Source: Nonomuraea jabiensis | GTDB taxonomy: Bacteria > Actinomycetota > Actinomycetes > Streptosporangiales > Streptosporangiaceae | Direction: 5' to 3' | NCBI RefSeq assembly: GCF_014204795.1 | Contig: NZ_JACHMB010000001.1 | Coordinates: 10,552,501 to 10,616,500 of the forward strand | Length of the DNA: 64,000 nucleotides | In this document: positions 17,293 through 25,832 of the stretch, one piece after another | How positions within the stretch are numbered: position 1 is the stretch's first letter | Layout: every line of letters begins with the position of its first letter | Made by a program: the position numbers and the translations under genes | Notes under the pieces: model-generated | The model's database searches: none | What the model was told of the DNA's origin: nothing | The model's input: the letters and a program-made list of their open reading frames with translations, nothing else

Positions 17293-18282
17293 TCAGCGGT
17301 TCTGCAGGACGACGTCGGGCGCGCGGACGGCTCCGAGCACCCTGGTGATGATCGTGTCGGCGTCGACGTCGTCCGCGAGGGCCTCGTACGACAGCACGAG
17401 GCGGTGGCGCAGCACGTCGAGCGCGAGCTCGGACAGGTCGTGCGGCAGGACGTAGTCGCGGCCGCGCAGGAACGCCAGCGCCCGGGCGCCCGTGACCAGC
17501 GCGATCGACGCCCGCGGGCTCCCACCGTAGGTGACGTACCGTTCCAGCTCGCCGAGCCCGGCCGTCGCGGGCGAACGCGTCACGGAGACCAGCCGGACCG
17601 CGTAGTCGACGATCGCCGGATCGACGTACACCTGCTGGGCCCGGGCCCGCATCGCGATCAGGTCCTCGGCCGTCACCATCGCCTGCGGCGGCTCCGGCGG
17701 ACGCAGCGCGCGCTCGACGATCGCCTGCTCCTCGGACCGCGTCGGATAGTCGACGACCACCTTCATCATGAACCGGTCGACCTGCGCCTCGGGCAGCGGG
17801 TAGGTGCCCTCCGACTCGATCGGGTTCTCCGTCGCCATGACCAGGAACGGCTCGGGCACCCGGAACGTCTCACGCCCGATCGTCACCTGATGCTCCTGCA
17901 TCACCTCCAGCAGGGCGCTCTGCACCTTGGCGGGGGCGCGGTTGATCTCGTCGGCCAGCAGCAGGTTCGCGAACACCGGGCCGAGCTCCGTCTTGAACTC
18001 CCCGGAGTGCTGGTGGTAGACCCGCGTGCCGACGAGATCGGCCGGCACCAGGTCGGGCGTGAACTGGACGCGCTGGAAACTCCCGTCGATCGCGGCGGCC
18101 AGCGACCGCACCGCGAGCGTCTTGGCCAGCCCCGGAACGCCCTCCACCAGCAGGTGGCCGTCGGCGATCAACGCGACGGCCATGCGCTCCAGCAGCACGT
18201 CCTGCCCGACGATCGTCCGTTTGACCTCGAACAGCACCTGTTCGAGCGGATGAGCCGGCTCGGGGGACTTGGTCGAGGTCAT
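17293..18282 (-). CDS. MoxR family AAA+ ATPase
   Basis: ATPase of 329 residues. Walker A is EGVPGLAKT (about 47-55), Walker B is LLADEINRAPAK (about 110), and the sensor segment has MATENPIESEGTYPLPEAQ; the lid domain ends the protein. The ATG at 18282 has AAGGAA six bases upstream, so the longer open frame to 18357 is not used. It is a chaperone-like ATPase that remodels partner complexes, here most likely the DUF58 and VWA proteins of the same operon. A membrane-anchored HtrA-type protease gene lies 31 bp upstream. Confidence 0.92.
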   Translation of the reverse strand: MTSTKSPEPAHPLEQVLFEVKRTIVGQDVLLERMAVALIADGHLLVEGVPGLAKTLAVRSLAAAIDGSFQRVQFTPDLVPADLVGTRVYHQHSGEFKTELGPVFANLLLADEINRAPAKVQSALLEVMQEHQVTIGRETFRVPEPFLVMATENPIESEGTYPLPEAQVDRFMMKVVVDYPTRSEEQAIVERALRPPEPPQAMVTAEDLIAMRARAQQVYVDPAIVDYAVRLVSVTRSPATAGLGELERYVTYGGSPRASIALVTGARALAFLRGRDYVLPHDLSELALDVLRHRLVLSYEALADDVDADTIITRVLGAVRAPDVVLQNR

Positions 18283-18313
18283 ACGCTGTTCCTTCTCGTG
18301 ACGCGTCGGTCGG

Positions 18314-19111
18314 TCAAATCTGAGGTCCCTCACCCGGCGGGCCGTCGCCGTCGCCACCGCCGCCCAGGGCCACGCCGATCGGCACCGCGAACGCGATGCC
18401 CGCGAACGCGTCGTCGCCTCCCGGGTCGGCCATCGAGACCACGATCCCGATGACCAGCCCGCGAGCGTCCAGGAGCGGGCCGCCGGAGCTGCCCGGGTTG
18501 ACGGAGGCGTCGAACTGGATGAGCCCGCCCAGGTCGCGGTCGCCGTCTTCGGTGGTCCGCTCCAGCCCCGACACGACGCCGGTGGAGACGCTGTAGGTCA
18601 GGCCGAGCGGGTTGCCGATCGCCACGACGGGCGCGCCCACGGCCACGGCGCCGCCGAGCGTCGCCGGGACGACGATCTCCGGCAGCTTCGCGGGCTTGAG
18701 GGCCGCGACGTCGCGCTTGGGGTTCGACGACACGACGGCGGCCTTGGCCTTGGTGCCGTCGGCGAACGTGAGGTTGACGTCCTTCGTGCCCTTGATGACG
18801 TGGTGCGCGGTCAGGATCGTCCCGTCCTCGGCCGCGATCACCCCGGTTCCGAGGGACTTCCCGGCCTGGATGACCACCACCGACGGCCCGACCCTCTTGA
18901 AGACCTCGGCCGTCGTGAGCGTCGCGCTGGGGGTCGGCGTGGGGCTCGGCCGGGGCGCGGCCACCTCACCGTTCCCGCCGCCGCTTCCCAGCCAGTACGC
19001 CAGTACGGCCACGACGACGAGCACGCCGCCCCCGACGGCGAACCGCCGAACCTTCCCGGCCCCGGCTCCCCGAGCCGGGGCCGGATCGGCCTCCTGCGGC
19101 ACGTGCTCCAT
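18314..19111 (-). CDS. Membrane-anchored trypsin-like serine protease (HtrA-like, no PDZ)
   Basis: Protease of 265 residues. A cytoplasmic tail, one membrane helix (about 24-43), a Pro/Thr linker (PRPSPTPTPSAT) and an extracellular S1C protease domain are in order. The catalytic triad is visible: His in TAHHVI (near 101), Asp in PKRDVAAL (near 133) and Ser in NPGSSGGPL (near 207). No PDZ domain follows; the chain ends in a Gly/Asp/Pro-rich tail. It is the first gene of the five-gene MoxR operon. A protease at the membrane with MoxR and VWA partners suggests envelope quality control or processing of a surface protein. Confidence 0.88.
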   Translation of the reverse strand: MEHVPQEADPAPARGAGAGKVRRFAVGGGVLVVVAVLAYWLGSGGGNGEVAAPRPSPTPTPSATLTTAEVFKRVGPSVVVIQAGKSLGTGVIAAEDGTILTAHHVIKGTKDVNLTFADGTKAKAAVVSSNPKRDVAALKPAKLPEIVVPATLGGAVAVGAPVVAIGNPLGLTYSVSTGVVSGLERTTEDGDRDLGGLIQFDASVNPGSSGGPLLDARGLVIGIVVSMADPGGDDAFAGIAFAVPIGVALGGGGDGDGPPGEGPQI

Positions 19112-19198
19112 CGCCCCATAGTCATAAAACTCAGCTCAAAGTGCCACAAAATCCACCTGAGAACTCCATGAGAACCGGTGAAGCCCGTGGCACACCTG

Positions 19199-20365
19199 TC
19201 AGCCCAGCTTTTTCAGGTTGACGGCCTGCTTGAGGAAGACGATGCCGTCGACCTGGTCGAGCTGGGCCGGGTCCAGCGGGAAATAGGCGAAATCGTGGGA
19301 GACGCGTGGGGTGGGCTCCGTGACGGCCTCGGCCAGGCGGCGGGCGTCGACGAGGGAGTGGTCCCACGGGAGCGTGGACAGGATGCCCTCGACGGTGTCC
19401 GGGGGCGGGGTGCCGTCGCCGACCGTGCCGAAGGCCGAGGCCAGGAAGGCGTACCGGCCTCGCAGGTACGTCGCGGCGATCGCCCCCGCGCTCCACCACT
19501 CCAGCCGCTGGTCGCCGAACGGCATGAGGGTCTTGTTCCGCTGCAGGTGGAGGTTGGAGGAGAAGACCAGGGCCGGGCCGTGCTCGGCGACGGCGCGCAG
19601 GTTGGCGGCCATCATCACGGCCCGCAGGGCCGACAGCCGGGTCCAGCGCAGCGGGGACGCGTCGGCCATCCAGTAGTGGTAGCGGAGCAGGCCGGTGGCG
19701 GTGCGGGCGTACAGTGCCGCCCGTTCCCTGTCCTCCGCGCTCAGCTGCGGCGCCTGCGTGTCGAGCAGCGCCACCAGGTCGTCGGCGATCAGCCGCAGCC
19801 GCTGGGCGTCGGCGGACTGGCCGATCGACTGGGACGGGTCCATGGCGGTGGCCTCGTTCGACCACCGCTCGTCCGGGCCCAGCAGCGCGTCGAGGGTTTC
19901 CCTGCCGCACAGGAGCGGGCCGTCGAGGAGGTCGTGGAGGGCGGTGAGCGCCTGGCGGGGACTGGCCGCCCAATACTCCAGAGGGCCGTCGAACCCGAAG
20001 AACCTGAGCTTGTCGTCATGTTCCTCGTTGTAGGCCCGCATCCAGCGTACGAGCTCGCGGTTGGCCGGTACGGAGCCGAAGTCGTGGCTGAAGCCGCGTT
20101 CCATGACGTCGTCGAGCGTGCCCGCGCCCGTGGTGACGTAGTCGTCCACCACGAGGCCCATGAGGCAGTCGCTCTCGATGGCGAACGACCGGTAGCCCTC
20201 GTGCTCGACCAGATGCCGGAAGATCTCGTTGCGCAACTCGCCCAGCTCCCCCACGAAGTGCCTGGCCTCGCCCAGGCCGAGCAGCAGGGGCGGGGCGGGA
20301 AGCGACCGCAGGAACGCCGAGATGCCCGCGCCGTCGACCGGCCGGGCCGTGTCCTTGATATCCAT
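19199..20365 (-). CDS. Erythromycin esterase family protein
   Basis: Hydrolase-fold protein of about 388 residues. The erythromycin-esterase family signatures are LLGLGEARHFVGE (near 30) with the conserved Glu and His, FAIESDCL, and FFGFDGP. True Ere enzymes open the macrolactone ring; many chromosomal members have other, unknown substrates. The ATG at 20365 is reported; a GTG at 20389 would add eight residues and neither has a strong ribosome site. It lies alone, downstream of the serine-hydrolase gene on the same strand, from which a hairpin separates it. A resistance role is possible but not shown by sequence. Confidence 0.82.
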   Translation of the reverse strand: MDIKDTARPVDGAGISAFLRSLPAPPLLLGLGEARHFVGELGELRNEIFRHLVEHEGYRSFAIESDCLMGLVVDDYVTTGAGTLDDVMERGFSHDFGSVPANRELVRWMRAYNEEHDDKLRFFGFDGPLEYWAASPRQALTALHDLLDGPLLCGRETLDALLGPDERWSNEATAMDPSQSIGQSADAQRLRLIADDLVALLDTQAPQLSAEDRERAALYARTATGLLRYHYWMADASPLRWTRLSALRAVMMAANLRAVAEHGPALVFSSNLHLQRNKTLMPFGDQRLEWWSAGAIAATYLRGRYAFLASAFGTVGDGTPPPDTVEGILSTLPWDHSLVDARRLAEAVTEPTPRVSHDFAYFPLDPAQLDQVDGIVFLKQAVNLKKLG

Positions 20366-20468
20366 GCCTTGAACGGTATCGTTGAACACTCGGTGTAAAC
20401 TTTTCCGCTTGAATTCTGCTACCAGCGCGATGGACCTTCAATCGGTGGTGCATTCGTGAGGCGAGCGG

Positions 20469-20507
20469 GCCCGGCGCCGCCCTTGCGGCATGGGAAGAAC
20501 GCCGGGC
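20469..20507 (-). terminator. Hairpin after the serine-hydrolase gene
   Basis: GCCCGGCG (20469-20476) pairs with CGCCGGGC (20500-20507), an 8-bp stem with a 23-base loop, 9 bp past the stop of the minus-strand gene. There is no T-run, which is usual in GC-rich actinobacteria. Confidence 0.4.
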
Positions 20508-20516
20508 TGGTGCGGT

Positions 20517-22037
20517 CTACTGCGCCGATCCGGCCCGCCCGCCGCAGAACACCTCGTCGACGAGCCGCCGCGTCGCCTTCTGGAACGCCTCCGCCAGGGA
20601 CATCGTGACGTCGTCCACGTAGTTCAGCGCGGCGGTCAGGGTCCTGCTGCCGTCGGGCGTGCTGTACATCAGCGCCCCGTGGCCCGCGATGCCGCCGTTG
20701 TGGGTGATGACGGTGCCGCCGCACGCCGTCTCCTGCACGAACACCCCCAGCCCGTAGCCGGCCTTCGGCTCCGGCGTGCACATCTCGGCCAGCAAATGGG
20801 CCGGCAGGAGCCTGCCGCCCATCAGCGCGGAGATGAACGTCTGCAGGTCCTGGGTGGTCGAGATCATGTCGCCGCCGGTGGAGATCCAGGACGGGTTCTG
20901 GCGGGTGACGTCGACCGTCTCCTCCCGGCCGGCCTCCTCGTACCGGTAGTAGGCGTGGGCGTGCGGCTCGGGGAGCTCCGGCGAGGTGTCCGGCACCACG
21001 GTGCCCGACAGGCCGAGCGGCCCAAGGATCAGCCGGTGCATCTCCTCGGCCAGCGAACGGCCGGTGACCTTCTCGACCAGCAGCCTGGCCAGCACGTAGT
21101 TGGTGTTGGAGTAGCTCCAGTCCGTGCCCGGCTCGAACCGCGCCGGCTTGGACAGCGCCAGCCGTACCAGCTCCTCGGGCCGGTAGGGCCTGAACCGGTT
21201 GTCCACCCACTCCTGGCCCGACCAGACGATCCCCGGCACGACCGTCCCGTCGTCGTAGTACTCGCCGGTGAAGTTGAACACCCCGCTGGTGTGCTGCAGC
21301 AGCATCCGCACCGTGATCCGCCGGTCCAGGCCGAACTCGGGAAGGTAGTCGTCCACCGGGTCGTCCAGCCCGAGCTTGCCCTCGCCCACCAGCTGCAGCA
21401 CCACGGTCGCGGTGAAGGTCTTGGTGTTGCTGCCGATCCGGACGTGCCCGTTCACCGGCGGCTCGGCGCTGTGGCCCAGCCTGCGCACGCCGGCGCTGCC
21501 GGCCCACTCGCCCCGCTCGTCGCGTACGCGCAGCGTCACCCCGGTGAAACCGGAATCGACGATCTCCTGGAGGACCTGCTGCAGCTCCGGGCGATCCTGG
21601 CCGGCAGCGGCCCTCGACGGGGCCCCGCCGTTCGCGGCCTCGAGGGCTCCAGTGATCTTGCGGACCATCTCCGCCACGGTGGGGCTGGGCCGGCCCTGGT
21701 GGGTGCGGGTGGCTGCGGCGACGGCGACGTTGACGGTGTTGCGGAAGTTGTCCGCCTCGGCCGGGTCCTGCTTGCGGAGCAGGCTCATGGCCGCCGTCAG
21801 GGCCGGCAGCACGTGGTCGGCGAGTTCGGCCACGGACTTGCCGTTCAGCTTGATGTCCCTGGTCTTCGCGGCGAGCACGTGCCCGATGGGGCCGGTCGCG
21901 GAGGCCAGGGCGATGGAGCCCTCGGTGGCGATCCTGTGGGGCGAGCCGGCGGCACCGGCGGCGGCCAGCAGCGAGACGGCACCGTACGCGGCGGTCCGCA
22001 GGGTGAGCTTGTCCTGGTCGGTGAGGGTAACGGCCAT
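20517..22037 (-). CDS. Serine hydrolase (beta-lactamase/DD-peptidase fold) fused to a small N-terminal domain
   Basis: A 506-residue fusion. Residues 1 to about 140 match a small cytosolic hypothetical protein common as a stand-alone gene in actinobacteria (TLTDQDKLTLRTAAYGAVSLL, then SATGPIGHVLAAK, ADHVLPAL). From about 150 a class C beta-lactamase-type (S12) domain follows, with SxxK in GSNTK (near 203), YSN in YSNTNY (near 306) and HNGG (near 443). No signal peptide is present, although S12 peptidases are usually exported. The ATG at 22037 is chosen because AAGGAG lies 9 bases upstream; the ATG at 22043 is only 3 bases away from it. The enzyme may be a cytoplasmic esterase. Substrate unknown. 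Confidence 0.82.
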   Translation of the reverse strand: MAVTLTDQDKLTLRTAAYGAVSLLAAAGAAGSPHRIATEGSIALASATGPIGHVLAAKTRDIKLNGKSVAELADHVLPALTAAMSLLRKQDPAEADNFRNTVNVAVAAATRTHQGRPSPTVAEMVRKITGALEAANGGAPSRAAAGQDRPELQQVLQEIVDSGFTGVTLRVRDERGEWAGSAGVRRLGHSAEPPVNGHVRIGSNTKTFTATVVLQLVGEGKLGLDDPVDDYLPEFGLDRRITVRMLLQHTSGVFNFTGEYYDDGTVVPGIVWSGQEWVDNRFRPYRPEELVRLALSKPARFEPGTDWSYSNTNYVLARLLVEKVTGRSLAEEMHRLILGPLGLSGTVVPDTSPELPEPHAHAYYRYEEAGREETVDVTRQNPSWISTGGDMISTTQDLQTFISALMGGRLLPAHLLAEMCTPEPKAGYGLGVFVQETACGGTVITHNGGIAGHGALMYSTPDGSRTLTAALNYVDDVTMSLAEAFQKATRRLVDEVFCGGRAGSAQ

Positions 22038-22285
22038 GGTCATGTGCTCCTTCGGCAGATTCGGCTGAACGGGCGGGCGCTGCACCGTTCATGGCGTCCA
22101 CCATCGCCGAGCGCGCTGATACCGGGCCGTCGCCGTTCTGACGCGGCCGCTGACACGACACCGCAGCACGGTCGAGGGCGCACCTGCCGGCTTCCTGGAC
22201 CAGGGGCGGCCGAAATGCGGATCGTGGGCGGACGGCGGCGGCGACGCACCGCCGGGGGCTCGTCCTCGCCCTGTCGGCTCGGTAG

Positions 22286-22495
22286 GGGCGGCTCGGCCTG
22301 CTGGAGCTGGGGCTGGGCCGGGCGAGCGCCGCCGTGCACCACCTCGAACGCGTGGTCGCCGGCCCCGCGCACCACCCCGTGATCGTGGTCCGCCGCGCGG
22401 CCGACCTGGTCGACGCGGCGGTCCAGGCCGAGCCCGGCGGAGCCGCTCAGGAGCGGCGACCGCCCGCGGGGAGGCGGTCGCCTGAGCGCCCTTAG
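22286..22495 (+). pseudogene. Remnant of a LuxR/MalT-type regulator
   Basis: The frame after a TAG at 22283-22285 reads LLELGLGRASAAVHHLE and later HPVIVVRRAADLVDAAVQA. This resembles the TPR-like region of large ATPase LuxR regulators, in which helical repeats end with a STPDLVEAAVR-type stretch. Both the ATPase and the helix-turn-helix are missing, so it is a fragment. Its last 30 bases double as a hairpin for the opposite gene. The rest of the 22.04-22.29 kb gap holds no gene that I can support. Confidence 0.4.
22456..22481 (-). terminator. Strong hairpin terminator
   Basis: GCGACCGCC (22456-22464) and GGCGGTCGC (22473-22481) form a perfect 9-bp stem with an 8-base loop. It starts 11 bp after the stop of the secreted-protein gene on the minus strand. 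Confidence 0.6.
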
Positions 22496-23145
22496 GGGTA
22501 GTACGCGGCCAGCTTGGCCTTGATCTTGGCGACGGTGGCGTCGAAGGGCATGAGCTGCGGGTCGCCGTGCCGGTAGTCGAGGAGCTGGACGGCGTACACG
22601 GCGCGACCCTGGCGGACCACGGCGACCCAGAAGTGGTAGGTCAGGGTCGAGTACGGGTTGGTGGCGGCGGTGACCCGCAGGACCTCCACGCCGTCCGCCT
22701 CACCCGCCCGGGTGATGTCGAACACCGCCGAGCCGGTCTCGGCGGGCGGATTGCGGTCGACGCAGGTCGCCAGGTCGGCGCGCCACTGCCGTTCGAAGGC
22801 GGCCGCGGCGTCCGCGCTCGGGAAGACCCAGACGTCGTTGGAGGAGTGGAACCACGTCGGCGTGGAGAATCTCGCGCTGAGGCCCGCGCTCGCGCCGGTG
22901 TCGCGCCCGTACTCCCAGCAGGTGGGGCCGGTGACGTCGGGCTCGAAGTACGGGTTGACCCAGGGGTCCCCGTACGTCTCGCTGACCGGCGGCTGGTCCG
23001 CCTTGGTCAGCAGCACTCCGCGGTCGACTCCGGCCTGGGCGGTCGAGGCCGGCGCGGCGGCGGCGGTCGCGGGCAGGGCGGTGAGGAGCATCGCGCAGAC
23101 GACGGTGGCGCCGCTCAGAGCAGCCCGGACTGCGGATAAGTGCAT
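22492..23145 (-). CDS. Secreted protein of unknown function
   Basis: Exported protein of 217 residues. A clear signal peptide (hydrophobic VVCAMLLTALPATAAAAP) covers about 1-32. The mature part is about 185 residues with WEYG, WVFPSADAAAAFERQW and YHFWVAVVRQGRAVYAVQLLD. This layout recalls the PknH-type extracellular sensor fold found in many actinobacterial lipoproteins and secreted proteins, but there is no lipobox here. Two cysteines (CWEYG and TCVDR) could form a disulfide. The ATG at 23145 has GAGG seven bases upstream. A strong hairpin follows the gene. Confidence 0.75.
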   Translation of the reverse strand: MHLSAVRAALSGATVVCAMLLTALPATAAAAPASTAQAGVDRGVLLTKADQPPVSETYGDPWVNPYFEPDVTGPTCWEYGRDTGASAGLSARFSTPTWFHSSNDVWVFPSADAAAAFERQWRADLATCVDRNPPAETGSAVFDITRAGEADGVEVLRVTAATNPYSTLTYHFWVAVVRQGRAVYAVQLLDYRHGDPQLMPFDATVAKIKAKLAAYYP

Positions 23146-23294
23146 GAGGGGTCCTCTCTCTCCGAAGCTTGACTGTATTGATCATGCGATGTCATGCGGG
23201 AGAGTCATCCAGATTCGGCAATCGTGATCAAAGCGCAACCAAGATCCGCAGGCTCGGGTGATGGATCCCTTACCGGCAGAAAAATGTACAGGCG

Positions 23295-23323
23295 TTGAGA
23301 TTTTTCGCCCGTCCTCCTAGCCT
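23295..23323 (+). promoter_or_regulatory. Housekeeping-type promoter of the sulfotransferase operon
   Basis: TTGAGA (23295-23300), a 17-bp spacer and TAGCCT (23318-23323) form a good primary-sigma promoter, about 40 bp before the sulfotransferase ATG. Confidence 0.6.
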
Positions 23324-23362
23324 GAGGGGCGACCGTCATCGCGGACGACAGGGGATCTCGGC

Positions 23363-24085
23363 ATGATGAAAGTCATCGGCGCGGGCCTTCCACGCACTGG
23401 CACCACGTCCATGAAGGCCGCGCTGGAGCGGCTGGGCTTCGCTCCCTGCTACCACATGGTCGAGGTGATGACCCATCCCGGCCACGTCGATCACTGGCTG
23501 GAGGCCGCCGCCGGGAAGGTTCGCACCCGCGAGGACTGGGACCGGGTCTTCCAGGACGGCTACCAGGCGGAGGTGGACTGGCCCGCCAGCTTCTACTGGC
23601 GGGAGCTGGCCGACGCCTATCCCGAGGCGCCGGTCGTCCTGACCGTGCGGGACCCGCACCAGTGGTACCCGAGCATCCGGATGCTGCTCTCCGGCGAGAA
23701 CCGTCCGGCCCCTTCGGACGAGCTGCCCGAGCAGGTCCGCCGGCTCTTCACGACCATGCAGCGCATGGGGCCGGTGCTGGACCAGATGGGGCGCGCCCTC
23801 TTCGGCCCCGACTGGGCCTTCGGGACGGACCTGGCCGACGAGGAGCTGGTCGTCGCGGCCTTCAACCGGCACGTGGAGACGGTGAAGCAGAGCATTCCCG
23901 CGGAGCGGCTGCTGGTGTTCGACGTGCGGGAGGGGTGGGAGCCGCTGTGCGCCTTCCTCGGCGTGGACGTCCCGGCCGGCGAGCCGTTCCCGCATCTGAA
24001 CGACGCCGACTCGATGCGGCAGGCGTTCGAGCGGATGAAGTCGGGCGACCTGCCGGGCTTCCCGCTCGGCCACCCCGGCGGCTGA
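23363..24085 (+). CDS. Sulfotransferase family protein
   Basis: P-loop sulfotransferase-fold protein of 240 residues. The PAPS 5'-phosphosulfate loop is LPRTGTTSMKAAL (residues 9-21), and the 3'-phosphate side has VVLTVRDPHQWYPS, where Arg and Ser are the expected contacts. This branch lacks a membrane anchor and resembles the small-molecule sulfotransferases of actinobacteria and eukaryotic NAD-type relatives. Start at the first of two ATG codons; GGGGAT lies 6 bases upstream. It probably leads an operon with the TetR and SET genes, which follow after 49 bp. The acceptor substrate is unknown. Confidence 0.85.
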   Translation: MMKVIGAGLPRTGTTSMKAALERLGFAPCYHMVEVMTHPGHVDHWLEAAAGKVRTREDWDRVFQDGYQAEVDWPASFYWRELADAYPEAPVVLTVRDPHQWYPSIRMLLSGENRPAPSDELPEQVRRLFTTMQRMGPVLDQMGRALFGPDWAFGTDLADEELVVAAFNRHVETVKQSIPAERLLVFDVREGWEPLCAFLGVDVPAGEPFPHLNDADSMRQAFERMKSGDLPGFPLGHPGG

Positions 24086-24134
24086 CGGGCCGGCAGTGGA
24101 TAGCATCGGCCTGCGCGGGAAGAGGTGACCAGCA

Positions 24135-24791
24135 GTGACCGATGCCATCGAGCAGGCCGGCGGCGGCGAGCGAAAGGGCGAGCGCACCCGCCGCCGCATC
24201 CTGGAGGCAGGGCGGCGGGTGTTCGGCGAGGTGGGCTACGACCGCGCCACCATCCGGGCCATCGCCGCCGAGGCGCAGGTGGACAAGTCCTCGGTGATCC
24301 AGTATTTCGGCACCAAAGAGCAGCTCTTCCGCGCGGCCCTCGACCTCCGCATCGATGTGGACGCGCTCACGGTGGACGGCGACCCGGCGGCCTCGGCGGA
24401 GAGCTACCTGCGCGCCATGCTCGAACGCTGGGCCGCCGACAGCCCCATGGCGGTGCTCCTGCGTACCAGCCTGACCAGCGAGGAGGCCGCCGACCTGCTA
24501 CGCAGGCACATCACCGCCGAGGCCATCGACCGCATCGCCCTCCACGTGGAGGGACCGGACCCGCGGCTGCGGGCGGCGCTGGCCGGGGCCGTCATGTTCG
24601 GCATCACCTTCCACCGCCACCTGCTGCGCACTCCCGATCTGGCCGGCGCCCCGCTGGACGACGTCCTGCGCCTGGCCGTCCCCCTCATCCGCGACCTCCT
24701 CGCACCGCCGCCGACCAAGGATCCCGACGATCCGCCTCCACGACAAGACCACCGCACGGCTCCCCACCCACGATCGGACCTCCCTCGATGA
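24135..24791 (+). CDS. TetR family transcriptional regulator
   Basis: Regulator of 218 residues from a GTG. The helix-turn-helix spans about 14-60 (RRRILEAGRRVFGEVGYDRA, IRAIAAEAQVDKSSVIQYFG). The ligand domain resembles the C-terminal domain of TetR proteins acting on small hydrophobic effectors. The chain ends in an unusual proline- and arginine-rich tail (PPPTKDPDDPPPRQDH). Its stop overlaps the SET-gene start as ATGA, so the two proteins are translationally coupled. It likely autoregulates the sulfotransferase-TetR-SET unit. Confidence 0.88.
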   Translation: MTDAIEQAGGGERKGERTRRRILEAGRRVFGEVGYDRATIRAIAAEAQVDKSSVIQYFGTKEQLFRAALDLRIDVDALTVDGDPAASAESYLRAMLERWAADSPMAVLLRTSLTSEEAADLLRRHITAEAIDRIALHVEGPDPRLRAALAGAVMFGITFHRHLLRTPDLAGAPLDDVLRLAVPLIRDLLAPPPTKDPDDPPPRQDHRTAPHPRSDLPR

Positions 24792-25300
24792 GCCGGACGT
24801 ACGAGGCCGAATGCTGGCTCACTCCCAGCGCTCGGCCCCGGCTCTCCTCGATCCACGGCACCGGCCTGTTCGCCGTCGAGCGGATCCGCCAGGACGAGGT
24901 CGTGATGCGGCTCGGCGGGCGCGTCATCAGCGATGAGACCCTGGCCCGCCTCACACCGCCCTACAGCAGCCTCACCGTCGCCGAAGGCGTCCACCTGCTT
25001 CTCGATCCCGCTCACCCGGTGCGCTACGGCAACCACTCCTGCGACCCCACTCTCTGGCACCGTGACGCGACCACGGTGATCGCGCGACGCGACGTCGATC
25101 CGGGCGAGGAGCTCACCATCGACTACGCCACGCACACCGGCGTCGAAGCGTGGTCGATGGCCTGCCGCTGCGACACGCCTCTGTGCCGTCGCGTCGTCAC
25201 CGGCAACGACTGGCGGCTGTCACGGCTGCAGGCCGCCTACGGCACCCATTGGAGCCCGCCCCTGCTCGAACGCATCGAGGCCGCGACCCCTCCTGAGTGA
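24788..25300 (+). CDS. SET-domain lysine methyltransferase
   Basis: Protein of 170 residues built almost only of a SET domain, which moves a methyl group from SAM to lysine. Seen in order: SIHGTGLFAVERIRQDEVVM (N-SET), YGNHSCDPTLW with NHSC at 82-85 (the SAM-binding pseudoknot), GEELTIDYA (near 108), and a post-SET cysteine cluster CRCDTPLCR that would bind zinc with the NHSC cysteine. The ATG at 24788 overlaps the TetR stop by 4 bp. SET proteins are mainly eukaryotic and uncommon in bacteria. The target could be the co-encoded TetR, a histone-like protein, or another protein. Confidence 0.88.
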   Translation: MSRTYEAECWLTPSARPRLSSIHGTGLFAVERIRQDEVVMRLGGRVISDETLARLTPPYSSLTVAEGVHLLLDPAHPVRYGNHSCDPTLWHRDATTVIARRDVDPGEELTIDYATHTGVEAWSMACRCDTPLCRRVVTGNDWRLSRLQAAYGTHWSPPLLERIEAATPPE

Positions 25301-25340
25301 CGCCCGCTCCCGCGCGATCGACGCGTCCCACGTCACTCAG

Positions 25341-25346
25341 TACAGT
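25341..25346 (+). promoter_or_regulatory. Leaderless-type -10 box of the S4 gene
   Basis: TACAGT ends six bases before the GTG start at 25353, and no Shine-Dalgarno is present between them. Confidence 0.5.
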
Positions 25347-25352
25347 GTCGGG

Positions 25353-25769
25353 GTGTCAGGTGAGCAGGTGAGTGCGCGGGTGGACAGCTGGATCTGGTCG
25401 GTGCGGCTGACCAGGACTCGTTCGATCGCGTCCGACGCCTGCCGGGGCGGTCACGTCCGGGTCAACGGGGTGCGCGTCAAGCCCGCGCACGTCGTCCGGG
25501 TCGGTGACGAGGTCCGGCTGCGGCACGAGGGGCGCGAACGCATCGTGGTCGTCGCCCGGATCATCACCAAGCGCGTCGGCGCCGCCGTGGCCGCCGAGTG
25601 CTACGTCGACAAGAGCCCGCCGCCTCCTCCGCGCGAGGAGGCCGTGACGGTGGCCGTCCGGGCCCGTGGCGCGGGACGTCCCACCAAACGCGAGCGCCGC
25701 AGCATCGACAGGCTGCTCGGCCGCCCGTCGGCGGAGGGACGGGGCCGCAGGGATGACCACGCTGATTGA
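25353..25769 (+). CDS. S4-domain RNA-binding protein (Hsp15-like)
   Basis: Small basic protein of 138 residues. The S4 domain (about 8-70) begins RVDSWIWSVRLTRTRS and contains GGHVRVNGVRVKPAHVVRVGD, the standard RNA-binding hairpin. A basic tail (GRPTKRERRSIDRLLGRP) ends it. Family members bind stalled 50S ribosomes or rRNA. The GTG at 25353 is used, with a leaderless -10 box; a GTG at 25368 is an alternative. It follows the SET gene by 52 bp but has its own promoter and so may be a separate unit. Confidence 0.9.
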   Translation: MSGEQVSARVDSWIWSVRLTRTRSIASDACRGGHVRVNGVRVKPAHVVRVGDEVRLRHEGRERIVVVARIITKRVGAAVAAECYVDKSPPPPPREEAVTVAVRARGAGRPTKRERRSIDRLLGRPSAEGRGRRDDHAD

Positions 25770-25832
25770 CGCGGCCATCCGCGGGAGCCGGCTGACAGTG
25801 GGGTCCCGAGGGCCGGTGCCGGAGCACGCGGG

